A DNA stretch of 64,000 nt from Sphingomonas yabuuchiae (GTDB lineage Bacteria; Pseudomonadota; Alphaproteobacteria; Sphingomonadales; Sphingomonadaceae). The stretch covers positions 124,001 to 188,000 of the forward strand of contig NZ_JACHNX010000006.1 of NCBI RefSeq assembly GCF_014199595.1, written 5' to 3'. The position numbers were made by a program, and so were the translations under genes. Numbering within the stretch: the first letter of the stretch is position 1; each line of letters opens with the position of its first letter. The notes under the pieces were generated by a model that saw only the letters and a program-made list of their open reading frames with translations, searched no databases and had not been told where the DNA came from. Of this stretch, positions 21,146 through 29,172 are shown piece by piece.

Positions 21146-21901
21146 TTAAATTCCCGCATACCAGTCATAATCGACGTGATCTTCCCAGTATCCGCCCTTG
21201 CCCAAACCTATGTTATCCAAGCTTTCTACTGCATCGATCCGCATCAGATACTTGGCGTGCTTGTATCCCAGCTGCCGCTCGACGCGCAGCCGCAAGGGCG
21301 CGCCATGGCCGATGTCGAGCAACCGCCCGTTCATGCCCCAGGCCAGGATCGTCTGGGGATGGAAGGCGTCGATCAGGTCGAGTGATTCGTAATAGGGCTG
21401 CCCGCCGTACAGGTCGGCACAGGTGAAGACGACATAGCGCGCCCGCGTGCTGATATCGGCGGCCTTCAGGATCGTGCCCAGCATCGGCCCCATCCATTCG
21501 CCGATCGCGCTCCATCCCTCGACGCAGTCGTGGCGGGTGATCTGACGCCGCGCGGGGAACTCGCCGATCTGGCGCAAGGACAGCGACAGCGGCTTGGCCA
21601 CCAGCCCGCCGACCGTCAGCCGCCAGTCCTCGAACCGGTTGGCGGCGAGTGCGGCATATTCGGGTGTGCCCGGGTTGCGCGTGCCGTTGGTGCGGAAGAC
21701 GGGCGACATCTGGTCGCGGCGATATTCGGGGGCCAGCGCCCCCCGGTCCATCAGCGCGCGTTGCAGCCCCTTCTGCATATCCTCGCCCGCGAACAGGATT
21801 TTCCGCGCGGTCGGCTGCTCGATGATCCGGTCGCAGCCCGCCAGAAGCAGTCCGGCGCCGCCGGTCAGGATGGTACGACGCCCAATCAATCCGGCGGTCA
21901 T
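21146..21901 (-). CDS. Molybdopterin-dependent oxidoreductase (sulfite oxidase/YedY-like)
   Basis: A 251-residue protein with a twin-arginine-type signal (MTAGLIGRRTILTGGAGLLLAGC) that also has a lipobox ending in Cys23, so it is predicted to be exported folded and possibly anchored. The oxidoreductase molybdopterin domain is shown by LTVGGLVAKPLSLSL, the molybdenum-ligand cysteine in ITRHDCVEGWSAIGEW (Cys126) and ARYVVFTCADLYGGQ, GAPLRLRVERQLGYKHAKYL. Its start overlaps the stop of the cytochrome gene by four bases, so the pair probably acts together. The substrate (sulfite, sulfoxide or other) cannot be assigned. Confidence 0.88.
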   Translation of the reverse strand: MTAGLIGRRTILTGGAGLLLAGCDRIIEQPTARKILFAGEDMQKGLQRALMDRGALAPEYRRDQMSPVFRTNGTRNPGTPEYAALAANRFEDWRLTVGGLVAKPLSLSLRQIGEFPARRQITRHDCVEGWSAIGEWMGPMLGTILKAADISTRARYVVFTCADLYGGQPYYESLDLIDAFHPQTILAWGMNGRLLDIGHGAPLRLRVERQLGYKHAKYLMRIDAVESLDNIGLGKGGYWEDHVDYDWYAGI

Positions 21902-22644
21902 TCGGGAACCCTCCAGCGGCCGGTGATCATAGACCGCATCTCGTTGAACGGCCCGGCCAGGATGACCAGCGTCAGATGTACGATGGTGAACAGCGCCAGC
22001 AGCGTCGCCGTGATGAAGTGGATCGACCGCGCCGATTGCCGCCCACCCAGCAGATCCAGCACCCAGGGCCAGGCCGCATTCATGCCCGGCGACAGCGCGA
22101 TGCCGGTCAGGATGGCGAGCGGCAGGGCGACGAACAGCACCCCCGCATAACTCAGCTTCTGGAACAGGTTATAGGCCCGCGGATCACGCTCGTCGTGAAA
22201 ACGAAGGGCCAGATGCCGCCAAAAATCCGCCCAGATTGCACGCGGCCGAAGCTCCCAACCCCGGATACGCAGGTCGCGCTGGAAATGCCGCGTGACCAGG
22301 CCGCCGATCATATAGGCGAGCAGCCCGAACCCCAGCACCAGTGCGAAGAGCAGATGCCAGCGCCGCGAGATCGCCAGATTGTAGCGTGCCGGAATGGTCA
22401 GCCAGGCCGGAAAGTGCGGCAGGCTGGCCCAGGCGTGATCGAAATTCGCGCCGTAACGCCCCCAATAGAGCCGGGGATGCGCGTTGGAGATGCCCAGCCC
22501 CGATCCCAGCAGGATCAGCACCGCGACCGCATTGACCCAGTGCCAGATGCGCGTCACCCAACCGTGGCGACGGATGACGGCGCCCGGTGGCTCCAGGAGC
22601 GACTCCGGGGCTCTTTCCGGCTCGGTCGGCGTTCCGGCTTTCAT
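21898..22644 (-). CDS. Cytochrome b561/hydrogenase-type membrane cytochrome b
   Basis: A 248-residue membrane protein with four hydrophobic segments (VNAVAVLILLGSGLGISNA, LLFALVLGFGLLAYMIGGL, YAGVLFVALPLAILTGIAL, HFITATLLALFTIVHLTLVIL) and conserved histidines in WVTRIWHWVN, RWHLLFALV, IHFITATL and HLTLVI that would bind heme. It likely passes electrons between the quinone pool and the coupled molybdopterin protein. The ATG at 22644 follows GGGAG; a longer start at 22680 would overlap the divergent gene. Confidence 0.88.
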   Translation of the reverse strand: MKAGTPTEPERAPESLLEPPGAVIRRHGWVTRIWHWVNAVAVLILLGSGLGISNAHPRLYWGRYGANFDHAWASLPHFPAWLTIPARYNLAISRRWHLLFALVLGFGLLAYMIGGLVTRHFQRDLRIRGWELRPRAIWADFWRHLALRFHDERDPRAYNLFQKLSYAGVLFVALPLAILTGIALSPGMNAAWPWVLDLLGGRQSARSIHFITATLLALFTIVHLTLVILAGPFNEMRSMITGRWRVPE

Positions 22645-22669
22645 CCACACTCCCTTTCGGTGACCATCC

Positions 22670-23293
22670 ATGATCGACAACTGGCATTTCTACGAACCCG
22701 TCAACGGTCATGGGCTGGCGCATGATCCCTTGAACGCGATCGTCGCGCCGCGCCCGATCGGCTGGATCGGCAGCCGGTCGGTGCAGGGCGTCAACAATCT
22801 GGCACCCTACAGCTTTTTCAACGTCTTCAACTACCGTCCGCCGCTGATCGGCTTTTCGTCGCAGGGGTGGAAGGACTCGGTCGCCAACATCGCCGAGACC
22901 AAGGTCTTCACCTGGAACCTCGCCACCATGACGCTGGCCCAGGCGATGAACGCCAGTGCAGCGACCGTGCCCGCAGAGGTGGACGAGTTCGCGCTGTCGG
23001 GCGTGACGGCGCAGGACGGGCAGTTGGTCGACGCCCCACGCGTGGCGGAGAGCCCAGTGTCGTTCGAATGCCGCCTGACCCAGCTGATCCGGCTGGAGAC
23101 CCAGGAGGGCCGCGAGCTGGACCAGTGGCTGGTCATCGGCGAGGCGGTGGGCATCCATATCGCCGCCGACCTGATCGAGAACGGTATCTACCAGACCGCC
23201 CGCGCCCGCCCCATCCTGCGCGGCGGGGGACCGGTCGATTATTTCGAGGTGACGGAGGCGGCCCGCTTCGAAATGCGGCGCCCCGACGCCTGA
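22670..23293 (+). CDS. Flavin reductase family protein (FMN-binding)
   Basis: A 207-residue cytoplasmic protein of the flavin reductase-like split-barrel family. Motifs include VAPRPIGWIGSRSVQGVNNLAPYSFFN (first FMN-binding strand-loop), FSSQGWKDSVANIAET and FECRLTQLIRL. These proteins use NAD(P)H to reduce flavin or carry out flavin-dependent reductions. It is divergent from the cytochrome b gene. A specific partner is not evident. Confidence 0.9.
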   Translation: MIDNWHFYEPVNGHGLAHDPLNAIVAPRPIGWIGSRSVQGVNNLAPYSFFNVFNYRPPLIGFSSQGWKDSVANIAETKVFTWNLATMTLAQAMNASAATVPAEVDEFALSGVTAQDGQLVDAPRVAESPVSFECRLTQLIRLETQEGRELDQWLVIGEAVGIHIAADLIENGIYQTARARPILRGGGPVDYFEVTEAARFEMRRPDA

Positions 23294-23393
23294 TCCAGCC
23301 GCCCAAACGGGGCTGCAAAGGATTTCCGTAATCGTATACGGCTTTGTAACCCTCGGGCACGATAGGGGGGTCGATGTTTTCAGAAGGCCCACC

Positions 23394-23861
23394 ATGCTGA
23401 CCGAGCTTCGGGAGCATCACGCCGCGCTGGCCCGCTGGCTGGATGCCCATCGCAACCTGTGCGCCGCCGCGCCGATCGATTACCAGGCCCTGCGCCATGT
23501 CCGGTGGCAGATCGCGCTCGTCAGCCGGAAAAGGCTCGCCTTTCTGACGGACACGGTCTTTCCCTTGGCCGAAGCCCATGCCGCGCTGAAAGCGGCCGCC
23601 GGGCTACTGACCCTGCGCAACGAGACTCCGGCCTATGGCCGGGCCCTGTCAGGCTTCATTGCCCGCTGGCCGATGGAGGCGGTGATGGAAGCGCCAGCCG
23701 CCTATGCCCACGCGGCCGACGCCTGTCGCCGCGATGCCGACAAGCGGCTCTTCGCGGAGGAACGCCATCTGCGGCTGTTGCTGACCGAGGTCGAATGGCA
23801 GCCGGGAGGCGTGTTTCCCCCATCGGCGGAGCAGATGGCGGCAGCCGCGACCGCCTTCTGA
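23394..23861 (+). CDS. Protein of unknown function, paralog of the 24599 gene
   Basis: A 155-residue, mostly helical protein with no signal peptide. It begins MLTELREHHAALARWLDAHRNLCAA, has RWQIALVSRKRLAFL, then PAYGRALSGFIARWPMEAVM and AEERHLRLLLTEVEW. These segments line up with the protein encoded at 24599 (MLTEW..., HRALC, RWLLSNASRQRASWL, PAYRQRISGFLSSWPLEEII, RDEEFGIRALAAELE). AGAAGG precedes the ATG. I do not recognise a named family. Confidence 0.75.
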   Translation: MLTELREHHAALARWLDAHRNLCAAAPIDYQALRHVRWQIALVSRKRLAFLTDTVFPLAEAHAALKAAAGLLTLRNETPAYGRALSGFIARWPMEAVMEAPAAYAHAADACRRDADKRLFAEERHLRLLLTEVEWQPGGVFPPSAEQMAAAATAF

Positions 23862-23881
23862 CCGCGACTCGAAACCCACCC

Positions 23882-24304
23882 ATGTGGTGGTGCGGCACTG
23901 GCGGAACGGCCATCGATATCCGCCGGGCAACATGGGAGGTGAAGACCCAGGTCAGCGACCTGAAGATGGCGAACATGCCCAAGGGCGTCAGCCCGACGCC
24001 GCCCGCCCAGACCAACAGTATCTGCCTGACCGCCGAACAGGCCGCCAAGCGCCCCGCCGAGTTGCTGAAGCAGGCGCAATCGGACTGCACCGTCAAAAGC
24101 GCGACCTTCGAGAGCGGCAAGCTCGAAAGCGAACTGACCTGCAGGATGCCCGGCGACATGACCATGCACAGCAAGACGAAGGGCAGCTTCACCGCGACCC
24201 GCTTCACCACCGATCAGGAGATGGAGATGACCGGTACCCATCCGATGTCGCAAAAAGTCCATAGCGAGAGCCGCCATATCGGCGCCTGCGACGGCGCGGA
24301 GTGA
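23882..24304 (+). pseudogene. DUF3617-like protein lacking its signal peptide
   Basis: The 140-residue reading frame matches the DUF3617 pattern: ATWEVKTQVSDLKMANMPKG, a conserved Cys in NSICLTAEQA, QSDCTVKSATFESGKLESEL and TGTHPMSQKVHSESRHIGAC with paired cysteines. DUF3617 proteins are normally exported lipoproteins or periplasmic proteins with about 20-30 N-terminal residues of signal peptide; here only MWWCGTGGTAIDIRR precedes the domain and there is no good ribosome binding site. It starts 20 bases after the upstream unknown gene. It is probably a 5'-truncated remnant, or is fused to lost upstream sequence. Confidence 0.55.
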
Positions 24305-24311
24305 TCCTCCG

Positions 24312-24340
24312 CCGGGCCGGAATGGCGGTATTCGGCCCGG
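24312..24340 (+). terminator. Strong hairpin after the DUF3617-like frame
   Basis: CCGGGCCGGAAT pairs with ATTCGGCCCGG (one bulged G) around a short loop, eight bases after the stop codon. There is no T-run after it, so it may slow rather than end transcription. Confidence 0.4.
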
Positions 24341-24366
24341 CGACCCGCTATCCCCCACATTAAACT

Positions 24367-24380
24367 TTGATTTAGATCAA
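24367..24380. promoter_or_regulatory. FNR/FixK-type binding site, exact consensus
   Basis: TTGATTTAGATCAA is an exact TTGAT-N4-ATCAA, the consensus of FNR/Anr/FixK regulators. A GATAAT/TAATAT sequence at 24419-24426 could be the -10 element, which would place the site about 58 bases upstream of the transcript start. The only gene downstream is the unknown gene at 24599. Oxygen- or redox-responsive control is the inference. Confidence 0.6.
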
Positions 24381-24400
24381 TATGTCACAATGCCGTCATT

Positions 24401-24423
24401 AGGAGGCATTGATGATCCGATAA
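24401..24423 (+). other. Perfect Shine-Dalgarno followed by a three-codon ORF
   Basis: AGGAGG at 24401-24406 is followed, five bases on, by ATG ATC CGA TAA (24412-24423). This is a minimal ORF in the leader region upstream of the gene at 24599. It could be a regulatory leader or the relic of a lost gene start. Confidence 0.35.
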
Positions 24424-24598
24424 TATGACCATTTCCATCGTCACCGCGGAGGGCATCGATTCCGGGTTACGATGACCATCAAGAAAGGCCGGGGGGCCTA
24501 TCCTGTTCATAATTTATGGGATCGCACGGACATCGCCGGGGTGGGCTGATGGAGGGCAACCGTCGCATGCGATCGCAACTATATCGAAGGCACGCCCC

Positions 24599-25051
24599 AT
24601 GCTGACCGAATGGCTCGAATTGCGCGACGAACTGGTTCGCGTGATGACCGAACACCGCGCCCTGTGCAACGCGCCCAAGCCCGATGCCGTCGCGCTCAGC
24701 CGCAGCCGCTGGCTGCTTTCCAACGCCAGCCGTCAGCGGGCGAGTTGGCTGATGCGCAACGCGAACCCGACCGCACAACGATTGGCACACACGACCGGCG
24801 GTGCCGCCTGGCTCGCGGTACAGGCGACCATGCCTGCCTATCGCCAGCGTATATCCGGCTTTCTTTCGAGTTGGCCGCTCGAAGAGATCATCGCCGACTG
24901 GGACGGATATCGCCGTGGCTGCGCCGAGTTGCGCACCGAGATCGCAGCATGGCTGCGCGACGAGGAATTCGGGATCCGGGCGCTGGCGGCGGAACTGGAA
25001 GCGGAGTCCCTGCCCCCGATCGCCATCGCCCGTCAGGCATATCCCCGATAG
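24599..25051 (+). CDS. Protein of unknown function, paralog of the 23394 gene
   Basis: A 150-residue soluble helical protein that aligns along its length with the product of the 23394 gene, sharing the motifs HRALC, RW..SNASRQRASWL, PAYRQRISGFLSSWPLEEII and a C-terminal DEE segment. GAAGG precedes the ATG. An exact FNR-type site lies about 220 bases upstream, unlike the first copy. Its last 19 bases overlap the convergent TauE/SafE gene. No known domain is recognised. Confidence 0.75.
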   Translation: MLTEWLELRDELVRVMTEHRALCNAPKPDAVALSRSRWLLSNASRQRASWLMRNANPTAQRLAHTTGGAAWLAVQATMPAYRQRISGFLSSWPLEEIIADWDGYRRGCAELRTEIAAWLRDEEFGIRALAAELEAESLPPIAIARQAYPR

Positions 25052-25791
25052 AAGAACACCGCCGTCGTCACCGTCGTCAGAAGGAGCGTCCAGCCCCGGA
25101 TGAGCCCGGCGGGCAGCCTGCGCCCGATCAGCGCGCCGCTCCAGCCGCCGACGATGCCGCCCGCCAGCATGGGCAGGCACTGCGCCCAGGCGACCATACC
25201 CGTCGCCACGAAGACCAGGGTCGCCGCCGCATTGGCGGTGGCCAGCATCAGTGTGCGCGGTGCAGCGAGCTGCGCCGGGTTACGCCCCGAGAGCAGCCCC
25301 CAGGCGGCAGTCACCATCATGCCGATACCGCCGCCGAAATAACCACCATAGACGCCCAGCACCGCCTGCGCCCCCATCAGCGCGCGCGGCCCCGGCCGGG
25401 CGATCCGCGCCAGCCATTCCGAGGCATGCCGTCCCCCCGCGATCGCGATCGTCGCGGTCAGCAGCAGCCAGGGCACGATCAGGTCGAAGGCACGCGGCGG
25501 CGTCAGGAACAACAGGATGCTGCCCAGCAGCGCGAAAACGAAGGTCAGCGCCGCCATCCGCCGCATCGACACCCCCATCACGGGTTCCAGCCCATGACGA
25601 TAGGCCCAGACGCTCGCCATGGCGGCAGGCTGGAGCGCGACGTTGGAGGTGGCGTTGGCGATGGTCGATGGCAGACCCAGCGCGATCAGCGTCGGCATGG
25701 TCGAGAAACTGCCGCCCCCCGCCAGCGCATTCATCGCGCCCCCGACAAAGCCCCCGGCAGCGGCGAGCGCGAGAAAGGTCCAGTCGATCAT
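25033..25791 (-). CDS. TauE/SafE family sulfite/organosulfur exporter
   Basis: A 252-residue inner-membrane protein with about eight hydrophobic segments. The family repeats are visible: VGGAMNALAGGGSFSTMPTL in the first half and GGYFGGGIGMMVTAAWGLLSG in the second. Members export sulfite, sulfoacetate or related anions. It is near the molybdopterin oxidoreductase, which may also handle sulfur compounds, but they are not in one operon. Its 3' end overlaps the converging unknown gene by 19 bases. Confidence 0.9.
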   Translation of the reverse strand: MIDWTFLALAAAGGFVGGAMNALAGGGSFSTMPTLIALGLPSTIANATSNVALQPAAMASVWAYRHGLEPVMGVSMRRMAALTFVFALLGSILLFLTPPRAFDLIVPWLLLTATIAIAGGRHASEWLARIARPGPRALMGAQAVLGVYGGYFGGGIGMMVTAAWGLLSGRNPAQLAAPRTLMLATANAAATLVFVATGMVAWAQCLPMLAGGIVGGWSGALIGRRLPAGLIRGWTLLLTTVTTAVFFYRGYA

Positions 25792-25802
25792 GTCGGGGAA
25801 TG

Positions 25803-25927
25803 CCCCTCCACCATCCTTCGGATGGTCCCCCTCCCCATCAAAGATGGGGAGGACTTATCTTCAATCCTCCCCAAGCTGTGCTTGGGGCGGGGAACCGCCC
25901 GGCGCAGCCGGGTGGTGGAGGGGCCAG
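25803..25927. repeat. Palindromic intergenic repeat, family A, copy 6 (two half-units)
   Basis: CCCCTCCACCATCCTTCGGATGGTCCCCCTCCCC..GGGGAGGA is followed by ATCCTCCCCAAGCTGTGCTTGGGG and CCGCCCGGCGCAGCCGGGTGGTGGAGGGGC. These are the family A pieces in a rearranged order. It lies between the TauE/SafE gene and the next minus-strand gene. Confidence 0.8.
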
Positions 25928-25936
25928 CCCCCACCC

Positions 25937-26341
25937 TCAACGCGGGGCCAGACGCCGGATGTCGAGCACGTCCACCCCGGCGAGCATCACCGGCCCGAAA
26001 CGCCCCTCGACCTCCGCGACGATGCCTTCGGCGCTCGAACGCACCCGCGTCCAGGGAATCTCGCGCACCGCGATCCGGCGGCCATGCAGCTTGAGCGCCG
26101 CGACCCGGCCATCGGTCGCCACCACCAGCGCGCCCTGGCCATCGGCACCGACCACGGCCCCCGCAACGGTAAAGCCCGTCAGCGCCGCCTCGGCCGCCGC
26201 CGCGACATCCTCGGGCGAGCCGATCCGGCGATCGCGGCGGCGCGTGCAGAGCCACGCGATTCCCGCCCCGCCCAGCGCCACGCCGACGCCCAGCCCGGCC
26301 AGCGCCCCGGTCGTCACCGTGCCGACGAGCGGCAGGATCAT
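25937..26341 (-). CDS. Membrane-anchored protein of unknown function
   Basis: A 134-residue protein with one N-terminal membrane segment (LVGTVTTGALAGLGVGVALGGAGIAWLC), a basic stop (TRRRDRR), and a small beta-rich domain (AAEAALTGFTVAGAVVGADG, ALVVATDGRVAALKLHGRRI, VEGRFGPVMLAGVDVLDIRRL). Its start overlaps by four bases the stop of the gene at 26338, so they are coupled. No family is recognised. Confidence 0.75.
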   Translation of the reverse strand: MILPLVGTVTTGALAGLGVGVALGGAGIAWLCTRRRDRRIGSPEDVAAAAEAALTGFTVAGAVVGADGQGALVVATDGRVAALKLHGRRIAVREIPWTRVRSSAEGIVAEVEGRFGPVMLAGVDVLDIRRLAPR

Positions 26342-26769
26342 CCGGCGTTGCCTGCCAGCGCGTCCAGCGTCGGGCGCAGGCCGGACAGGTCATAGCCCGC
26401 CCCTTCGGCCTGCATCACGATCAGGGTCGGGTTGCGCCCGGCCTTGGCCGCCGCCAGCGCCCACAGATTGCAGCTGCGCGTGCCCGACCGGCAATAGGCC
26501 AGCACCGGCCCCTTGGCCTCGACCAGCGCCTGGGTCATCTGGTCGACCATCTCATGGCTGAACCCGCCGGGCGTCACGGGGATGGCGGTATAGGCCAGTC
26601 CGTGATCCTCGGCCGCGGCGCGAATCGAATCGCCGGTCGGCTGGCCGGGCTCTTCGCCGTCGGGACGGTTGTTGACGATGGCGGCATAGCCCGCCGCCTT
26701 GATCGCGGCGACGTCCTCGGGCCGGATCTGGGGAGCGACGGCGACGCTTTCGTTGATGGGGCGGATCAT
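26338..26769 (-). CDS. TIGR01244/DUF442 sulfur-transferase or phosphatase-like protein
   Basis: A 143-residue cytoplasmic protein with a protein-tyrosine-phosphatase-like fold. The active-site loop is VLAYCRSGTRSCNLWALA (Cys followed by Arg), and the opening IRPINESVAVAPQIRPEDV and VNNRPDGEEPGQP are family signatures; proteins of this type are named sulfur transferases and are often fused to beta-lactamase-fold sulfide-handling domains. The ATG at 26769 has AGGTGA upstream; a GTG at 26778 is also possible. It is coupled to the membrane protein downstream. Confidence 0.85.
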   Translation of the reverse strand: MIRPINESVAVAPQIRPEDVAAIKAAGYAAIVNNRPDGEEPGQPTGDSIRAAAEDHGLAYTAIPVTPGGFSHEMVDQMTQALVEAKGPVLAYCRSGTRSCNLWALAAAKAGRNPTLIVMQAEGAGYDLSGLRPTLDALAGNAG

Positions 26770-26925
26770 GCGGTTCACCTATTCAATGGGCCGTTTCACC
26801 GCAACCGGTGGCGGGCCTGCTTTGTCGGAAAAGACGCATCAGTTTCGCATCGGGTCCGCCGCGCGGCGGAACATACGGCCCCGCGCCACGTCTGGCTGTC
26901 ATCCCCTTTGTTAAGGAGCCGCCCC

Positions 26926-27951
26926 ATGCCGCCGATCGATCGCCGTCAGGGCCTGTGGAGCCTGGCCGCGCTGGGCGTCGCCTCCGCCCTTCCCCTCGCC
27001 TGGGCACGGCGGGCGCAGGCGGCGGCTCCGCAGCGCGGCGTGCTGGCGGTCGTCGAAAAGGGCACCGGCGGCGTCGTCTTCTACCGCGTGCCCGATGGCG
27101 AGCGGCTGGGCCAGGTGCCGCTGGGCACGCAGCCGCACGAGATGGTCGCCGATGCGGGCGGCCGCTTCGCCTATGTCGGCGGGTACGGCGTGAAGGGCTG
27201 GCAGTTCGGCGGCGAGGGCGGGCATCAGCTCTGGGTGATCGACCTGGAGGGGCGCAGGCTCGTGCGCACCATCGACCTGTCGCCGCACCGCCGCTGGCAC
27301 GGGATGCGGATGGACGCGAAGGGGCTCCTCTATGCGCTGTCCGAGACCGACAGCCTGCTCGCCCGATTCGACACGCCCGCCAGCGCCGACAGTCCCGACC
27401 GGATGATCCCGGTCGGCGGCGCGCGCAGCCATTATTTCGTGGTGAAGGCCGACGGCAGCCGCGCCTATGTCGCCGATACGATGAGCGGCACCGTCATCAT
27501 GGTCGACCCCGACGATGCCAGCTTCGCGCCCGTCAAACAGCATATCGGCAAGGCACCCGAGGGCCTGGCGCTCAGCCCGGATGAGCGGACGCTCTATGTC
27601 ATCGACCGCCCGGGGGGCGTGCTCCATGCGCTCGATGCGGTGACGCTGCGCCCGCGTGCCCGCACCACCCTGCGCGGCGAGGCGGTGCGGGTGGTCGTGC
27701 AGGCGGACGGCCGGTTGATCGTGTCGAACACCGCCGACAAGAGCCTGACCCGCCATTCCCCCGCCACCCTGGCCGAGGAAGCGCGGCTGCCGCTGCCCGC
27801 CGCCGCGCCGGGGCTGAACCTGCCCGCCGGAGGCTCGATCCTGTATGCCGCGCTGGAGAATAACCGGATCGCCATCATCGACCTGGCGGCGTGGAAGGTC
27901 ACCGGCGGCTTTGCGACCGGCGACGCGCCCGACACCGCCGTCCTTCTGTAA
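26926..27951 (+). CDS. Exported YncE-like beta-propeller protein
   Basis: A 341-residue protein with a signal peptide that has an arginine pair (MPPIDRRQGLWSLAALGVASALPLAWARRAQAAA). The mature part consists of repeated propeller blades, e.g. VPDGERLGQVPLGTQPHEMV, GLALSPDERTLYVIDRPGGV, DGRLIVSNTADKSL and NNRIAIIDLAAWKVTGGF. Members bind DNA, metal or cofactor proteins or are scaffolds; the ligand is unknown. AAGGAG precedes the start. It lies 48 bases upstream of crtY on the same strand. Confidence 0.87.
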   Translation: MPPIDRRQGLWSLAALGVASALPLAWARRAQAAAPQRGVLAVVEKGTGGVVFYRVPDGERLGQVPLGTQPHEMVADAGGRFAYVGGYGVKGWQFGGEGGHQLWVIDLEGRRLVRTIDLSPHRRWHGMRMDAKGLLYALSETDSLLARFDTPASADSPDRMIPVGGARSHYFVVKADGSRAYVADTMSGTVIMVDPDDASFAPVKQHIGKAPEGLALSPDERTLYVIDRPGGVLHALDAVTLRPRARTTLRGEAVRVVVQADGRLIVSNTADKSLTRHSPATLAEEARLPLPAAAPGLNLPAGGSILYAALENNRIAIIDLAAWKVTGGFATGDAPDTAVLL

Positions 27952-27999
27952 TGGCACCGACCCTTTGCCTTGGCCCCGCTTTCCGGTAGCGGTAGCGCG

Positions 28000-29172
28000 A
28001 TGGCTGCCAAAATCTCCTGTGATGTTGCGATCATTGGCGCAGGCCTGGCCGGTGGGCTGATCGCGCTTGCGCTGAAAGCCCGCCACCCCTCGCTCGACGT
28101 CCGGCTGATCGATGCGGGCGAGACGATCGGCGGCAACCACCTCTGGTCCTTTTTCGGTAGCGACGTGGCCAAGCGCGACCGCTGGATCGTCGAGCGCCTC
28201 GTCGCGCATGGCTGGCGCAGTTACGACGTCGCCTTTCCGGCGCATTCGCGCACCATCGACCAGACCTATTATTCGATCGAGAGCCACCGCCTCGACGCCG
28301 AGGTTCGCCGGGCGCTGCCGCCGCACGCGCTGATCCTGGGGCGCAAGGTGCTGGCGGTGTCGGCCACCGCCGCCGTCTTCGCCGATGGCGACCGGGTGGA
28401 GGCGACGGGCGTGATCGATGCGCGCGGCGCGGGCGACCTGTCTTCGCTGTCCTGCGGCTGGCAAAAATTCGTCGGGCAGGAGCTGAAGCTGAGCCGCCCG
28501 CACGGGGTCGAGCGACCAGTGGTGATGGACGCCACCGTCAAGCAGTTGGACGGCTATCGCTTCGTCTACACCCTGCCCTTCGCCGAGGACCGGATCTTCG
28601 TCGAGGACACCTATTACTCCACCTCCGCCGAGCTGAACCGTCGCGCCATCGTCCAGCGGATCGAACGCTATGCCGACAGCCGCGACTGGGTGGGGGCCGA
28701 GGTGGTGCGCGAGGAGGCGGGCGTGCTGCCGGTCGCGATGGGCGGCGATTTCGACGGCTATTGGCGCAGCGGCGGGGCCAGGACGCCCAAGGCCGGGATG
28801 CGCGCCGGGCTGTTCCACCCGACCACCGGCTATTCGCTGCCCGATGCGATCCGCATGGCGGCGATGCTGGCCGAGCGGCGCGATTTCGCAGGGACCGACC
28901 TGCACGACGCGACCTATCGCATGGCGCGCGATGCCTGGGACGCGCGCGGCTTTTACCGTATGCTCGACACGATGTTGTTCAAGGCCGCGGAGCCGGATGA
29001 GCGATACCGCGTTCTCGAGCGTTTCTATCGACTTTCGCCCGACCTGATCGGGCGTTTCTATGCGGGGCAATCGACCATGGCCGACAAGGCACGAATTCTG
29101 ACCGGACGGCCGCCGGTGCCGATCCTGCGCGCCATTGCCGCCCTGAGAGACAAGTCGGGGGGCCGGGCATGA
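28000..29172 (+). CDS. crtY: Lycopene beta-cyclase
   Basis: CrtY closes both ends of lycopene to give beta-carotene. The 390-residue product starts with the dinucleotide-binding motif CDVAIIGAGLAGGLIALAL and has NHLWSFFG, RFVYTLPF, FVEDTYYS and ARTPKAGMRAGLFHPTTGYS, all typical of bacterial CrtY. A TTG at 27970 would add 10 residues; the ATG at 28000 is used here. Its end overlaps crtI by four bases (ATGA). Confidence 0.94.
   Translation: MAAKISCDVAIIGAGLAGGLIALALKARHPSLDVRLIDAGETIGGNHLWSFFGSDVAKRDRWIVERLVAHGWRSYDVAFPAHSRTIDQTYYSIESHRLDAEVRRALPPHALILGRKVLAVSATAAVFADGDRVEATGVIDARGAGDLSSLSCGWQKFVGQELKLSRPHGVERPVVMDATVKQLDGYRFVYTLPFAEDRIFVEDTYYSTSAELNRRAIVQRIERYADSRDWVGAEVVREEAGVLPVAMGGDFDGYWRSGGARTPKAGMRAGLFHPTTGYSLPDAIRMAAMLAERRDFAGTDLHDATYRMARDAWDARGFYRMLDTMLFKAAEPDERYRVLERFYRLSPDLIGRFYAGQSTMADKARILTGRPPVPILRAIAALRDKSGGRA

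Noticed and set aside
24610-26094. A 494-codon plus-strand frame across the second unknown paralog and the TauE/SafE gene.
   Set aside because: Arg/His/Pro-rich low-complexity translation with no domain; it reads out of frame over one gene and antisense over another.
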